From: Ruminococcus gauvreauii
GTDB taxonomy: Bacteria > Bacillota > Clostridia > Lachnospirales > Lachnospiraceae
Length of the DNA: 64,000 nucleotides
Assembly (NCBI RefSeq): GCF_025151995.1
Contig: NZ_CP102290.1
Coordinates: 3,286,001 to 3,350,000 of the forward strand
Reading direction: 5' to 3'
This document shows, one piece after another, positions 34,447 to 42,693 of the stretch (position 1 is the first letter of the stretch; every line of letters starts with the position of its first letter). Position numbers and translations under genes: made by a program. The notes under the pieces were generated by a model. That model saw nothing but the letters and a program-made list of their open reading frames with translations, ran no database searches and had not been told where the DNA came from.

Positions 34447-34860
34447 ATGGAAAAAATAAAGGAATCCCGGCTGCTGTGCAAATCAGAAAAGGGAAATGTC
34501 AGAAGGATATATCTGTCACTGGCTGTCACAGCGATGGTTGTGTTGGTCTTTCAAGCGATTGTTTTTTTCAGCCACATTTTTAATCCGATACAAATCATGA
34601 TTTTATGTGCATTTATTATTATGCTGATTTATTATCTGATTAAAATAAAAAGGGACAGTCAGAACTGGATTCACTTGTATAATGGGTATTTTGAAACGAT
34701 GGAAGGACGGTTTTTATATGAAAAAATTCTCAGTTGCAATGCTTTGAAAGGACAAGTTATACTGAAAACTGACAGAAAAAAGACCTTTTATGCAGAAAAT
34801 GCAGAGGAATTGGAGAAGGTTATTAAAACACAGATGAGAAAAGGACCCGATTCAAAATAA
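34447..34860 (+). CDS. Small two-helix membrane protein of unknown function
   Basis: This 137-residue protein has a basic N-terminus, two adjacent hydrophobic helices (about 27-46 and 53-70) and a soluble C-terminal region of about 65 residues. That region contains NWIHLYNGYFETMEGRFLYEKI and a lysine-rich tail, giving a PH-like or YdbT/DUF-type membrane topology; I do not recognise a family with confidence. The frame opens 30 bp earlier, but ATG 34447 is favoured because a ribosome binding site (AGGAGGGTCACGGAG) precedes it. It starts the group that continues with the YesN regulator 22 bp later, so it may take part in the same signalling unit. Confidence 0.65.
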   Translation: MEKIKESRLLCKSEKGNVRRIYLSLAVTAMVVLVFQAIVFFSHIFNPIQIMILCAFIIMLIYYLIKIKRDSQNWIHLYNGYFETMEGRFLYEKILSCNALKGQVILKTDRKKTFYAENAEELEKVIKTQMRKGPDSK

Positions 34861-34882
34861 ACTATCGGGGGGAGGTAGTTTG

Positions 34883-36460
34883 ATGTTGAAAGTATTGATC
34901 GCGGATGATGAAGAACACGTTTGTAAGTTGATCGAAAAGCTTATCAAGTGGGAAGAATTAGGACTTCGGCTTGTTTCTGTGGTACATTCCGGAAATGCGG
35001 CGCTGGAGGCATACAGGGAGCTGCAGCCGGATATTATCATTACAGACATACGTATGCCGGCTCTGAGCGGTATCGATTTGATCAAAGAAGTGAAGCGCCT
35101 CAATAAGGAAACAAGTTTTCTGGTAATCAGCGGTTACAGAGTTTTTGACTATGCATATGGAGCGTTGAAAAACGGGGCAGACGACTACATTGTAAAGCCG
35201 ATCAAGCAGAATGATATTAATAACGCATTGAAAAGAATCGTGGAGAAGAAAAATAAAACACTCAAATTAGAATCGGAGAACCGAGAGTACAAACAGAAAG
35301 AGATTATCTACGATCTCATGCAGTCCCCTGAAAAGGTGGAAGTCTGTCACTCCTGCCAGGATATTAACTGCCATTATAATTTAAATATTAAATGCAATGA
35401 AGTAACTGTTTTTATTTTAAAAATTGATTTACATGGGAACATCAAGATAGGTGAAAATTTAAATGTAATTGCAGAGCATGTTCTGCACCTTTTGATTCAA
35501 CAGATGGAGAAAGAAGGATACGCCGTTTATGCTGCGATATATCATGATATGATTCCGGTAATTATTGAGTCAGATGTCCTGGAACATCAGGTGTTTTTTG
35601 AGAGTCTGAAAAAAATACTTAAGGAAATCAGGCTGGTAGAAGATAAAGTAATTAAAGTAAGTTCCTGCATTGGAATCGGTGGAACAGGGGATATATCAGA
35701 ATTAAGTGTACTTATGGATCAGGCGCAATATGCCGTTTGGGATAAGTTATCCGGAGGGAATAAAAAGATTCTGGTTTATCATGGAAGAGAAAATGAAGAA
35801 AACATTATTTTTTCTGATGATCTTAGAACTTCGCTGAAAAGCTGCGTCGAAAGCCTGAATTACAGTGGGATCATGGAGATTGTGACAAGACTTGAAGACG
35901 GTTTTAAAAATAATAATCATAATATTTCAGGATGGCAGATCTATGATGCGTACAGAACACTTCTGGAAAATATAGTGGGTATCCTGAAGAAAGTTGACTC
36001 GAAGAAGGAACTCACGGAATATGCAGAAGGTAAACTTCTGGAATTGCGGATGTGCGCTGAACGCTCTGAGATGATAAGATTCATCGGGACAGTGATAGAA
36101 GAAATACTGTTTAGAATTAAAAAGCTGGAGGAGAACTTAGAGAAAAAGCCAATACGAACAGCGATTACATATATCAATGAACATTACAGTGAAAATCTGT
36201 CCTTAGAAAATATAAGTACAGTCGTAAAGTTGAATTCTGTTTATTTTTCAACGATGTTTAAAAGAGAGACGGGAAAAAACTTTGTGGAATATCTCACGGA
36301 GGTTCGTCTTGAGCACGCTAAAAAGCTGTTAATTGAATCGGATTATAATATATCTGAGATCGCGTGGAAGGTAGGCTATCAGGATGAGAAATACTTTATG
36401 AAAGTCTTTAAAAGAGAAGCCGGTATTACATGTGCTAAATACAGAAAGTTATACGGCTGA
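34883..36460 (+). CDS. YesN-type response regulator with AraC output domain
   Basis: A 525-residue regulator. The receiver domain (1-120) has KVLIADDEEHVCK, phospho-acceptor Asp near 54 in IIITDIRMPALSG, and the Lys in YIVKPI. A long middle region (about 130-410) may be a ligand or dimerisation domain. The C-terminal AraC helix-turn-helix (about 425-525) has LSLENISTVVKLNSVYFSTM and ISEIAWKVGYQDEKYFMKVF. It begins with an ATG behind GGGGGGAGG; a TTG sits one codon earlier. The cognate kinase gene follows 8 bp downstream. Such pairs usually activate neighbouring sugar uptake operons, here most plausibly the RbsABC-type genes upstream. Confidence 0.9.
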   Translation: MLKVLIADDEEHVCKLIEKLIKWEELGLRLVSVVHSGNAALEAYRELQPDIIITDIRMPALSGIDLIKEVKRLNKETSFLVISGYRVFDYAYGALKNGADDYIVKPIKQNDINNALKRIVEKKNKTLKLESENREYKQKEIIYDLMQSPEKVEVCHSCQDINCHYNLNIKCNEVTVFILKIDLHGNIKIGENLNVIAEHVLHLLIQQMEKEGYAVYAAIYHDMIPVIIESDVLEHQVFFESLKKILKEIRLVEDKVIKVSSCIGIGGTGDISELSVLMDQAQYAVWDKLSGGNKKILVYHGRENEENIIFSDDLRTSLKSCVESLNYSGIMEIVTRLEDGFKNNNHNISGWQIYDAYRTLLENIVGILKKVDSKKELTEYAEGKLLELRMCAERSEMIRFIGTVIEEILFRIKKLEENLEKKPIRTAITYINEHYSENLSLENISTVVKLNSVYFSTMFKRETGKNFVEYLTEVRLEHAKKLLIESDYNISEIAWKVGYQDEKYFMKVFKREAGITCAKYRKLYG

Positions 36461-36468
36461 GGAGTTTT

Positions 36469-37515
36469 ATGAATACGATCAGTAACAGAATGAATAAAAT
36501 ACTGCTTTTTGTTTTGTTCTTTTATATCCTGGACAGTATTCTGCTGTTCCCCGCAAGGAAAAATCTCATATATATGATGGCTTTTATTTTATTCCGGGCA
36601 GGCTTCTTGGCAGCGGCGGCGTTCGTTGTTAAGTTCTATGTGATCAGACCGCTTGGAAAGACAGAAAAAGCGATGGATGACTATGTTTCAGGAAGAATCG
36701 GACTGGAACAACTATGTGAGGAGCGCCCAATTACCCCGGCCTGTGACAGGTTTTTACAATATTTGATGTTAACAGATAATAAGAAGGAAATGCTGAAATA
36801 CTCTGTTGAACAGGCAAAACTGATTGCTTTGCAAAATCAGATTAATCCACACTTTCTGTACAATACGCTGGATGCGATAAGAGGAGATGCGCTGGACGCC
36901 GGTTTGAATGAAATAGCATCCATAACAGAGGCGTTAGCCTCTTTTTTCTATTATTCCATTTCGGATCTCGATCATTTGACAACGCTGACTCAGGAATTGG
37001 AGAATGTTAAAGAATATTTCAAAATTCAGCAGTTTAGGTTTGGTAAAAATCTGAAACTTGAGATAGACAGTGAGGAGGAATTTTCCACTGCTTTCCGATA
37101 TTGTATACCCAGAATGACGCTGCAGCCGCTTGTGGAAAATGCTATCTCGCATGGACTGGAGTGTAAAGAGAAAAAAGGAACGGTAAGTATCCATATAGTG
37201 CGTTCGCAGTATGAGCTGATCATCAAAGTGATTGATGACGGTATCGGGATGGAGAGAAGTGAAGTTGACAGTATCAACGGGACGCTGCACAACTCCAACG
37301 CCTGTAATATGAGGAAAGAAGGACGGGGAGGAATAGCGCTGGCTAATATCAACAGCAGGATTAAGCTTATATTTGGCGCTGAATATGGTGTCACTGTATT
37401 CTCGTGTAAAAACATAGGAACTACGGTACAGATCAATATACCGCTGGTGGAAAGGAATCAATTGAATGAAGAAGGAGTTACTGCGAATAGAGAATGGGAT
37501 GGTTCTTCAAAATAA
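36469..37515 (+). CDS. YesM/LytS-type sensor histidine kinase lacking an extracellular sensor domain
   Basis: A 348-residue kinase. Two hydrophobic helices (about 8-26 and 32-55) are separated by only a few residues (FPARKN), so there is no room for an outside sensing domain of the kind YesM kinases usually carry. The cytoplasmic part has the LytS/YesM motif LQNQINPHFLYNTLDAIRG, with the phospho-acceptor His near 127. The ATPase domain has LQPLVENAISHGL (N box), DDGIGM (G1) and GIALANINSRI (G2). Signal input must come from the membrane or a partner. The 3' end overlaps the next gene, a catalytically dead dual-ABC protein, by 50 bp, which makes that protein the prime partner candidate. Confidence 0.87.
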   Translation: MNTISNRMNKILLFVLFFYILDSILLFPARKNLIYMMAFILFRAGFLAAAAFVVKFYVIRPLGKTEKAMDDYVSGRIGLEQLCEERPITPACDRFLQYLMLTDNKKEMLKYSVEQAKLIALQNQINPHFLYNTLDAIRGDALDAGLNEIASITEALASFFYYSISDLDHLTTLTQELENVKEYFKIQQFRFGKNLKLEIDSEEEFSTAFRYCIPRMTLQPLVENAISHGLECKEKKGTVSIHIVRSQYELIIKVIDDGIGMERSEVDSINGTLHNSNACNMRKEGRGGIALANINSRIKLIFGAEYGVTVFSCKNIGTTVQINIPLVERNQLNEEGVTANREWDGSSK

Positions 37516-38827
37516 GCATGCAATTTTATACTCCGTTTTTATTCGTGTTTTTTGCGGGGATATTGTAGGAATCACATCTGACAGGAGCTATGTGATTGAG
37601 TATCTTTTGAAATGTCTGTGCGGACAACTGGATTTTGATTCAGGATTCCTGTATTATGAGGGACGAATGATCAGCAACAGTGGAAGAACAGGGGCATTTA
37701 AGTCTAATTATACGTTGATCAATGATCATTCTTCATTTATTAAGACTTTGACGCTTGCCGAAAATGTATTCGCCCTGCAGGAGACAACACCATTCTTTTT
37801 TAAAAAAAAGAATTCGGAATTTGAACTGAGAAAAATGATGGATGCATTTCACATAAAACTGTCAGTTGACACTCCTGTAAAAAAGCTGAATGTAATACAG
37901 AGAATTCAGATAGAGATGCTGAAGGCAAAAATCCACGGAAAAAAAATCTTTATGATAGATATGAGAAATCTTTATCTGTCTGTTCCGGAGAAAAAAGAAC
38001 TGTATCAGTTTCTTAGACTATTGGGAGATTCAGGAGACTGTGCGGTTGTAATTTTCGCTAACCAGCCCAACAGGATTACTGACTTGGCGGACAAACTGGT
38101 TTTCATGTCTGACGGGAAGGTGTTGATTGAAACTGATAAATCTGAGAACAGATATCTGGAAATAGAAAAGGACTTCAGCCTTAATCTTGATTCGCTGAAT
38201 AAGAAGGATACACGCGGCGGTGTGAAAGAAGTGCTCAGGTTTTCAGATGTATTTGCAGGAAGTTTTGAGGGACTGAATTTCGCAGTTCATGCAGGTGAGG
38301 TTGTCACTATATCATCCGATCAGTGGAGCACTGTTAAGGAGATCGAAATGATTCTAAAGGGAGAGCTGCGTCCGTATAAGGGAGAAATTTATATTAACCA
38401 GAGAAAATATAAACCGATGAAAAAGAATCGGATGCTGCAGCGGTACTCGATGGTTGTCATTGAACAGCCGGCAAAAAGTCAGCTTCTTTCTAATTTGAGT
38501 TTTTATGACAACTTGTGTATCAGTCGCGGACTGAGGATGCGCGGCTTCTGGTATGACAAATCAATAAAAAACAGCATTCGGAAATATTGCGGTAAACACA
38601 TGGGAGAAGATCTGATCCATAAAAAAGTATCCGAGCTAACCATGATAGAAGCACAGAAATTACTCTATCTCCGGTGGTTGCTGTATTCGCCGGAGATTGT
38701 TGTCTGTGTGGAACCGTTTAAGAGCGTGGACGTGTATCTTGAGAAAAATGCGGTTGAGATGATCATGGAAATGTCCAGAAAGGGTATTGCAGTTATTGTT
38801 TTGACTCAGGGACTGCCGCAAAAGTAG
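37466..38827 (+). CDS. Degenerate dual-ABC protein (RbsA/XylG-like, no ATPase motifs)
   Basis: This 453-residue protein follows the RbsA plan from end to end but has lost all catalytic motifs. In the N-half, Walker A is replaced by GITSDRSYVIEYLL, the signature by LNVIQRIQIEML, Walker B by IFMIDMRNLYL, and the H-loop His is gone (FANQPN). In the C-half, the signatures read LTMIEAQKLLYLRWL and VVCVEPFKSVDVY instead of LSGGNQQK and DEPTRGIDVG. The frame is intact and the fold pattern (RIENG, GDIVGI, GEIYINQRKYKP, GKVLIE) is preserved, so it is under selection and not simply decaying. It overlaps the kinase gene by 50 bp, giving tight coupling. I infer an adapter between transporter and kinase. 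Confidence 0.8.
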   Translation: MKKELLRIENGMVLQNKHAILYSVFIRVFCGDIVGITSDRSYVIEYLLKCLCGQLDFDSGFLYYEGRMISNSGRTGAFKSNYTLINDHSSFIKTLTLAENVFALQETTPFFFKKKNSEFELRKMMDAFHIKLSVDTPVKKLNVIQRIQIEMLKAKIHGKKIFMIDMRNLYLSVPEKKELYQFLRLLGDSGDCAVVIFANQPNRITDLADKLVFMSDGKVLIETDKSENRYLEIEKDFSLNLDSLNKKDTRGGVKEVLRFSDVFAGSFEGLNFAVHAGEVVTISSDQWSTVKEIEMILKGELRPYKGEIYINQRKYKPMKKNRMLQRYSMVVIEQPAKSQLLSNLSFYDNLCISRGLRMRGFWYDKSIKNSIRKYCGKHMGEDLIHKKVSELTMIEAQKLLYLRWLLYSPEIVVCVEPFKSVDVYLEKNAVEMIMEMSRKGIAVIVLTQGLPQK

Positions 38828-38920
38828 TTTTGAGTCAGCCTGTTCCTTCAAACGGAGCAGTGAGAAAAGTAATTTGAGGCATACCTGGATGTCGGCACAG
38901 GATCAGTTTAAAAAGTATAT

Positions 38921-38966
38921 AGCTGCAAAGCCCATAAACACACACAGGGCTTTGCAGCTTTTTATT
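38921..38966 (+). terminator. Rho-independent terminator after the signalling genes
   Basis: AGCTGCAAAGCCC (38921-38933) and GGGCTTTGCAGCT (38947-38959) form a perfect 13-bp stem followed by a T-rich tail. The gap 38828-39130 holds this terminator, one or two promoters and an operator, but no gene. Confidence 0.9.
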
Positions 38967-38987
38967 TGTTTTCAAAAAGTATACAGA

Positions 38988-39015
38988 TTGCACAAAAAAG
39001 TAAAATGATTATACT
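38988..39015 (+). promoter_or_regulatory. Possible upstream promoter of the PTS operon
   Basis: TTGCAC (38988-38993) and TATACT (39010-39015), 16 bp apart. The SorC-type operator at 39042-39057 would lie about 20-35 bp downstream of its start point. The promoter at 39076-39104 is the better match. Confidence 0.35.
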
Positions 39016-39041
39016 GCAAAATGAAAATTCAAACAATAAAA

Positions 39042-39057
39042 GTGATCAAATGTTCAC
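39042..39057. promoter_or_regulatory. Candidate SorC-family operator upstream of the PTS operon
   Basis: GTGATCAAATGTTCAC is an imperfect 16-bp palindrome (outer GTGA/TCAC). Its core TGATCAAATGTTCA matches two sites in the regulator/catabolic intergenic region: TGAACAAATGTGCA at 47296 and TTGAAAAATGTTCA at 47329. It lies just upstream of the -35 of the main promoter, roughly 54-69 bp before the predicted start, a place used by activators. Confidence 0.55.
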
Positions 39058-39075
39058 TTAATACCGCTTGCATTA

Positions 39076-39104
39076 TTGAAAAAATGTAACGTGCAATTTA
39101 TAAT
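39076..39104 (+). promoter_or_regulatory. Predicted main promoter of the PTS operon
   Basis: TTGAAA at 39076-39081 and a consensus TATAAT at 39099-39104 with 17-bp spacing. The predicted start point near 39111 gives a leader of about 20 nt before the EIIB start codon. Confidence 0.65.
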
Positions 39105-39130
39105 AAAAAAAAACGAAAAGAGGGATCGAT

Positions 39131-39442
39131 ATGGCAGAGAACAAATTAGTATTGTGCGTATGCGGAGCTGGAATCAACACATCGTTAAACGCTAAGAATC
39201 AGATTACGAGTTATCTTGAGGCAGAGGGCAGAGGGGATATTCAGGTGGTTCATGCAATGATCGGGGATATTAATCCTTACAACGGAAGGAAGAATATGGT
39301 CGTAGTATGGATGACGCAGATGAATGAATCCTTTGAAGCACCAGGATTTAAAGGACTGCCATTTGTGATCGGAACCAAAAAGGCGAAGGCGGAGCTGGCG
39401 AAGCAGATCATTGCAAAATTAGACGAGATTTGTGAAAACTAA
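39131..39442 (+). CDS. PTS EIIB component, galactitol-type
   Basis: This 103-residue protein begins with a strand and the phospho-cysteine loop LVLCVCGAGINTSL. The second Cys (C-G-A-G-I-N-T-S pattern) is the expected phosphate carrier between EIIA and the incoming sugar. Size and layout match EIIB of the galactitol/SgcB group. An AGAGGGA site precedes the ATG. It opens an eight-gene operon (39131-46240) that also encodes EIIC, EIIA, EI and HPr, so the whole phosphate relay is encoded together. Confidence 0.87.
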   Translation: MAENKLVLCVCGAGINTSLNAKNQITSYLEAEGRGDIQVVHAMIGDINPYNGRKNMVVVWMTQMNESFEAPGFKGLPFVIGTKKAKAELAKQIIAKLDEICEN

Positions 39443-39471
39443 AATTACAGAAAAACATAAGGAGGAACAGT

Positions 39472-40728
39472 ATGGAAGGGATAGCAGCGAGTATTTCAAC
39501 AGTATTAGGCGGTTTAGGCGGACCGGTATTGGTTGCGCTTGTTATGTGTCTGTTAGGCCTGGTTTTCAGGGCGGGTATCAGCAATAGTATCAGAGGCGGA
39601 ATTTACGCCGGTATCGGTCTTGCAGGACTGAATATTATCATCAATGCGGCAACAGACCAGCTGACACCGGCGATTCAGGCATTTTCAGAGAACTTTAACA
39701 CCAATTTAACAGTTACGGATCTTGGCTGGGGGTCTTCGGGAATCGCATTTTCGTGGCCGGGTCTTGGCCTGGTCATTCTCGGGATTCTGGTTGTGAATGC
39801 ATTGATGATCTTACTGAAGCTTACGAAGACCATGTGGACCGATATCTGGAGCATCTGGCACGGAAATGTAGTCGGCGGATTCGTCTGGGCGGCTACCGGC
39901 GGGAATGTGACGCTTGGGGTTTTGAGCGGCGTTATCTTCCTTGTCATCGGATCCATCATAGCAGACCGTACGGCGAAAGATTATCAGGAATTTAATGATA
40001 TGCCGGGTATCGCCGTTCCGTGTACGACTTCTTTTCTGGCGCTTTTTGCCAAACCATTCAACATGCTGATGGAGAAGATACCGGGTGTTAAAAATATCAA
40101 CGGTTCGCCTGAAAATATCCGCAAAAAGATGGGCATCTTTGGCGAACTTGGGGTTATGGGTACGGTCATAGGTATCGTAATCGGGATCCTGGCAGGCTAT
40201 CATTACACAGCAGTAGTGAATCTGGGCGTGCAGATCGGAGTTTTAATGGTTTTTCTGCCTAAAACAGTGTCTGTATTATGTGAAGGTATTATTCCGATCG
40301 CGAATGCCATTACTGAATTCGTACAGGAAAGATTTGAGGGAAGAGAAGTATATGTGGGCGTGGACTGTGCAGCTTTATTAGGACATCCGTCGGTAATGGC
40401 ATCTGCGGTTTTGTTATATCCGCTGATTGTCATCCTTGCAGTACTGCTGCCGGGCAATGCTATGCTGCCGATCGCCTCACTGGCTGTCATTCCGTACTGG
40501 TGCGGTGCGGTAGCGGCACAGCTTAAGGGAAATGTATTTCGTATTGTACTGTTTGTGCTGATCTGGGCGATTCCGATATTCTATATTGCGTCTGCCATGG
40601 CACCGATCCATACTGAAACTATGGGATTGCTCGGACTGGCGGATCCGGCGATCAGTAACTCGAGCTTTGATATGGGAGGCGACCCGCTGGGCGCAGCACT
40701 GGTATACATCTTCCAGCTTTTTCAATAA
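39472..40728 (+). CDS. PTS EIIC membrane component, galactitol (GatC/SgcC) family
   Basis: This 418-residue, very hydrophobic protein has around ten membrane segments. It contains GWGSSGIAFSWPGLGLVILG, WIWHGN-like and DMPGIAVPC segments typical of GatC-type permeases. The long cytoplasmic loop (about 185-225) contains NINGSPENIRKKMGIFGELG. It transports a polyol- or sugar-like compound while it is phosphorylated by the EIIB encoded 30 bp upstream. Specificity within the family (galactitol, arabitol, ribitol, ascorbate-like) cannot be read by eye. Confidence 0.88.
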   Translation: MEGIAASISTVLGGLGGPVLVALVMCLLGLVFRAGISNSIRGGIYAGIGLAGLNIIINAATDQLTPAIQAFSENFNTNLTVTDLGWGSSGIAFSWPGLGLVILGILVVNALMILLKLTKTMWTDIWSIWHGNVVGGFVWAATGGNVTLGVLSGVIFLVIGSIIADRTAKDYQEFNDMPGIAVPCTTSFLALFAKPFNMLMEKIPGVKNINGSPENIRKKMGIFGELGVMGTVIGIVIGILAGYHYTAVVNLGVQIGVLMVFLPKTVSVLCEGIIPIANAITEFVQERFEGREVYVGVDCAALLGHPSVMASAVLLYPLIVILAVLLPGNAMLPIASLAVIPYWCGAVAAQLKGNVFRIVLFVLIWAIPIFYIASAMAPIHTETMGLLGLADPAISNSSFDMGGDPLGAALVYIFQLFQ

Positions 40729-40750
40729 TTAAGATACCGGGAGGTCTGAA

Positions 40751-41224
40751 ATGATTACGATTGATAAGGATATTGTCCTGATTGGATTACAGGCAGATAC
40801 AAAAGAGGCAGCTATAGCTAAAGTAGTCAAAAAGATGGCGGAGCATGGATATGTTGAACATGAATACTATGTGGCCGTCATAGAACGGGAAAAAGATTAT
40901 CCCACAGGTCTGCCGAGCGAAGGGGTCAGGACAGCCGTGCCTCACGCGTTTTCTGATACCGTAAAGAAGACGGGAGTGGGTATTGCGCGGCTTGTGAGCC
41001 CGGTCATATTCCATAATATGGCGGATAAACAGGAGGAGCTGCCGGTAGAACTTATTTTCGTTATGGCGAATGCGGGAGGAGAAGACGCCCACATCAACGA
41101 TCTGCAGGAATTGATGTCTGTATTCTCTAAGAAAAGACTGCTGCTGGATTTGATGAATGCACAGACAACACAGGAATTTGCGGATATTTTTGCAGACTGT
41201 GACAGTTATACGGAAGAGGAATGA
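40751..41224 (+). CDS. PTS EIIA component, fructose/mannitol/galactitol type
   Basis: This 157-residue protein has the type-2 EIIA pattern: IEREKDYPTGLP near residue 50 and the phospho-acceptor His in TAVPHAFSD near 67, followed by VELIFVMANAGGEDAH. It accepts phosphate from HPr and passes it to EIIB. It lies 22 bp after EIIC behind a GGGAGG site. Length and motifs are normal. Confidence 0.88.
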   Translation: MITIDKDIVLIGLQADTKEAAIAKVVKKMAEHGYVEHEYYVAVIEREKDYPTGLPSEGVRTAVPHAFSDTVKKTGVGIARLVSPVIFHNMADKQEELPVELIFVMANAGGEDAHINDLQELMSVFSKKRLLLDLMNAQTTQEFADIFADCDSYTEEE

Positions 41225-41230
41225 TATATT

Positions 41231-41536
41231 ATGGGGGAACGGGCGAAGAAGGTGTTGATCGCGGGAGGCTTATGCGGTGCTACCATGCTGATCGCCTCGG
41301 ATAAAATCAAACAGCGTTGCAGCAAGGAAAATCAGGGGATTTCTGTAAAAATACAAAATCTGTGGGAAACCGGCTATGTAGAACCGAACTATGATCTTAT
41401 CATAGAGATGTTCCCCTATTTTGAAGATGCGGATTGCCCGGTCATAAGCGGGAAACCGTTTATCAATCATATCGGCGAAAAGAAACTGATAGAAGAGATA
41501 AGGGATATATTGTATGAAAAAGGAGCTGCGGTATGA
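41231..41536 (+). CDS. Second EIIB-like protein lacking the canonical phospho-cysteine position
   Basis: This 101-residue protein resembles galactitol EIIB proteins along its length (KKVLIAGGLCGATM at the loop, PVISGKPFINHIG in the C-terminal part). In EIIB the loop starts Cys-Gly-Gly; here that position is Ala (IAGGLCGAT), and the only nearby Cys is four residues later. It may therefore not carry phosphate in the usual way and could be a regulatory or moonlighting relative. It lies 6 bp after EIIA, and its end overlaps the cysteine desulfurase start by 4 bp, so the two are translationally coupled. Confidence 0.65.
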   Translation: MGERAKKVLIAGGLCGATMLIASDKIKQRCSKENQGISVKIQNLWETGYVEPNYDLIIEMFPYFEDADCPVISGKPFINHIGEKKLIEEIRDILYEKGAAV

Positions 41537-42672
41537 TATATGCAGATTATGCGGCGACAACACCGGTGCATCCGGAGGTCGTAAAGACGATGGAGAAATA
41601 TTATACAGAACAGTTTTTTAATCCGTCTTCCATCTACCCGGAAGCAAAGGCGGTGGCGAGCCGATTAGAAGAGTGCAGGGAGCAGATCGCGCGGTATATG
41701 AAAGCTGAGGCGGAGGAGATTATTTTCACCAGCGGAGGGACCGAGAGTGATAATCTTGCGATAAAAGGTGTTATGCTGCATCCATCCAATGAAAAGAAGC
41801 ATATGGTGACGTCGGTGACCGAGCATCATGCAGTGCTGGAATCGTGCAGATTTCTGGAAAAAATGGGATATGAGATCACTTATCTGACGGTAGACTCTCA
41901 TGGAAGAGTATCTCCGGATGCGCTGGAAAATGCCATGAGGCCAGACACCTGCCTGGTATCCGTAATGTGGGTGAACAATGAAACCGGGACCTTACAGGAC
42001 ATAAAAGAGCTTGCCAGAGCGGCTCATGCGCATGGCGCACTCTTTCACACGGACGCGGTGCAGGCGATGGCAGCACTGCCTGTAAATGTTAAGGAATCAG
42101 GGGTTGATCTGCTGAGCTTTTCAGCGCACAAATTTTATGGGCCGAAGGGATGCGGAGGTCTGTACTGTAAAAAAGGGATACGGCTGATCTCTGTAAACAG
42201 CGGCGGACAACAGGAGGAATTCCAAAGAGGGGGTACGGAAAATGTGCCCGCCATTCTCGGCATGGGAAAGGCATTTGAAATATTGAATAAGAATCTCGAA
42301 AAAGATATTCTTCATATGGAACGACTGAAAGAAACACTATTAAAAGAATTCGAAGACAGAGCTGACGTGATCATCAACAGCCTTCCTGCATACAGTGTGC
42401 CGTCCATATGCAATCTTGGGTTTCGGAATATGGAGGCGGAAGCGATCATTTTTTATCTGAGCAGAGAAGGGATACTGACATCTATGGGAGCAGCCTGCAA
42501 CACGAAAAGTATAGAGCCCTCCTATGTGCTGAGGGAGATGGGGATAGCCCCGTCTTTTGAAAGGGGATGTATCCGAATTTCCCTCAGCTCCCAAATGACT
42601 GACAAAGAGATGGAAACGATCTGCGAAAAGGTAAAAAGCATTATTAAAAAACTGACAGAGAAACAAGGATAA
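41533..42672 (+). CDS. Cysteine desulfurase (NifS/IscS family) within a PTS operon
   Basis: This 379-residue PLP enzyme has YADYAATTPVHPEV at the N-terminus, FTSGGTESDNLAIKG near 70, the PLP lysine in SFSAHKFYGPKG near 199 and the catalytic Cys loop MGAACNTKSIEPSYVL near 321. All of the residues needed to release sulfur from cysteine are present. Homologs usually serve Fe-S cluster or thio-cofactor synthesis; none of those partners is nearby. It overlaps the EIIB-like gene by 4 bp (ATGA) and precedes EI by 21 bp, so it is firmly part of the PTS operon, which is unexpected. Its role here is unknown. Confidence 0.9.
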   Translation: MIYADYAATTPVHPEVVKTMEKYYTEQFFNPSSIYPEAKAVASRLEECREQIARYMKAEAEEIIFTSGGTESDNLAIKGVMLHPSNEKKHMVTSVTEHHAVLESCRFLEKMGYEITYLTVDSHGRVSPDALENAMRPDTCLVSVMWVNNETGTLQDIKELARAAHAHGALFHTDAVQAMAALPVNVKESGVDLLSFSAHKFYGPKGCGGLYCKKGIRLISVNSGGQQEEFQRGGTENVPAILGMGKAFEILNKNLEKDILHMERLKETLLKEFEDRADVIINSLPAYSVPSICNLGFRNMEAEAIIFYLSREGILTSMGAACNTKSIEPSYVLREMGIAPSFERGCIRISLSSQMTDKEMETICEKVKSIIKKLTEKQG

Positions 42673-42693
42673 ATATGTGAAAGAGGTGCTGTT

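Noticed and set aside
39059..39072. Possible catabolite-responsive element TAATACCGCTTGCA before the PTS promoter
   Set aside because: Two conserved positions of the cre consensus mismatch, so it is not reported as a CcpA site.
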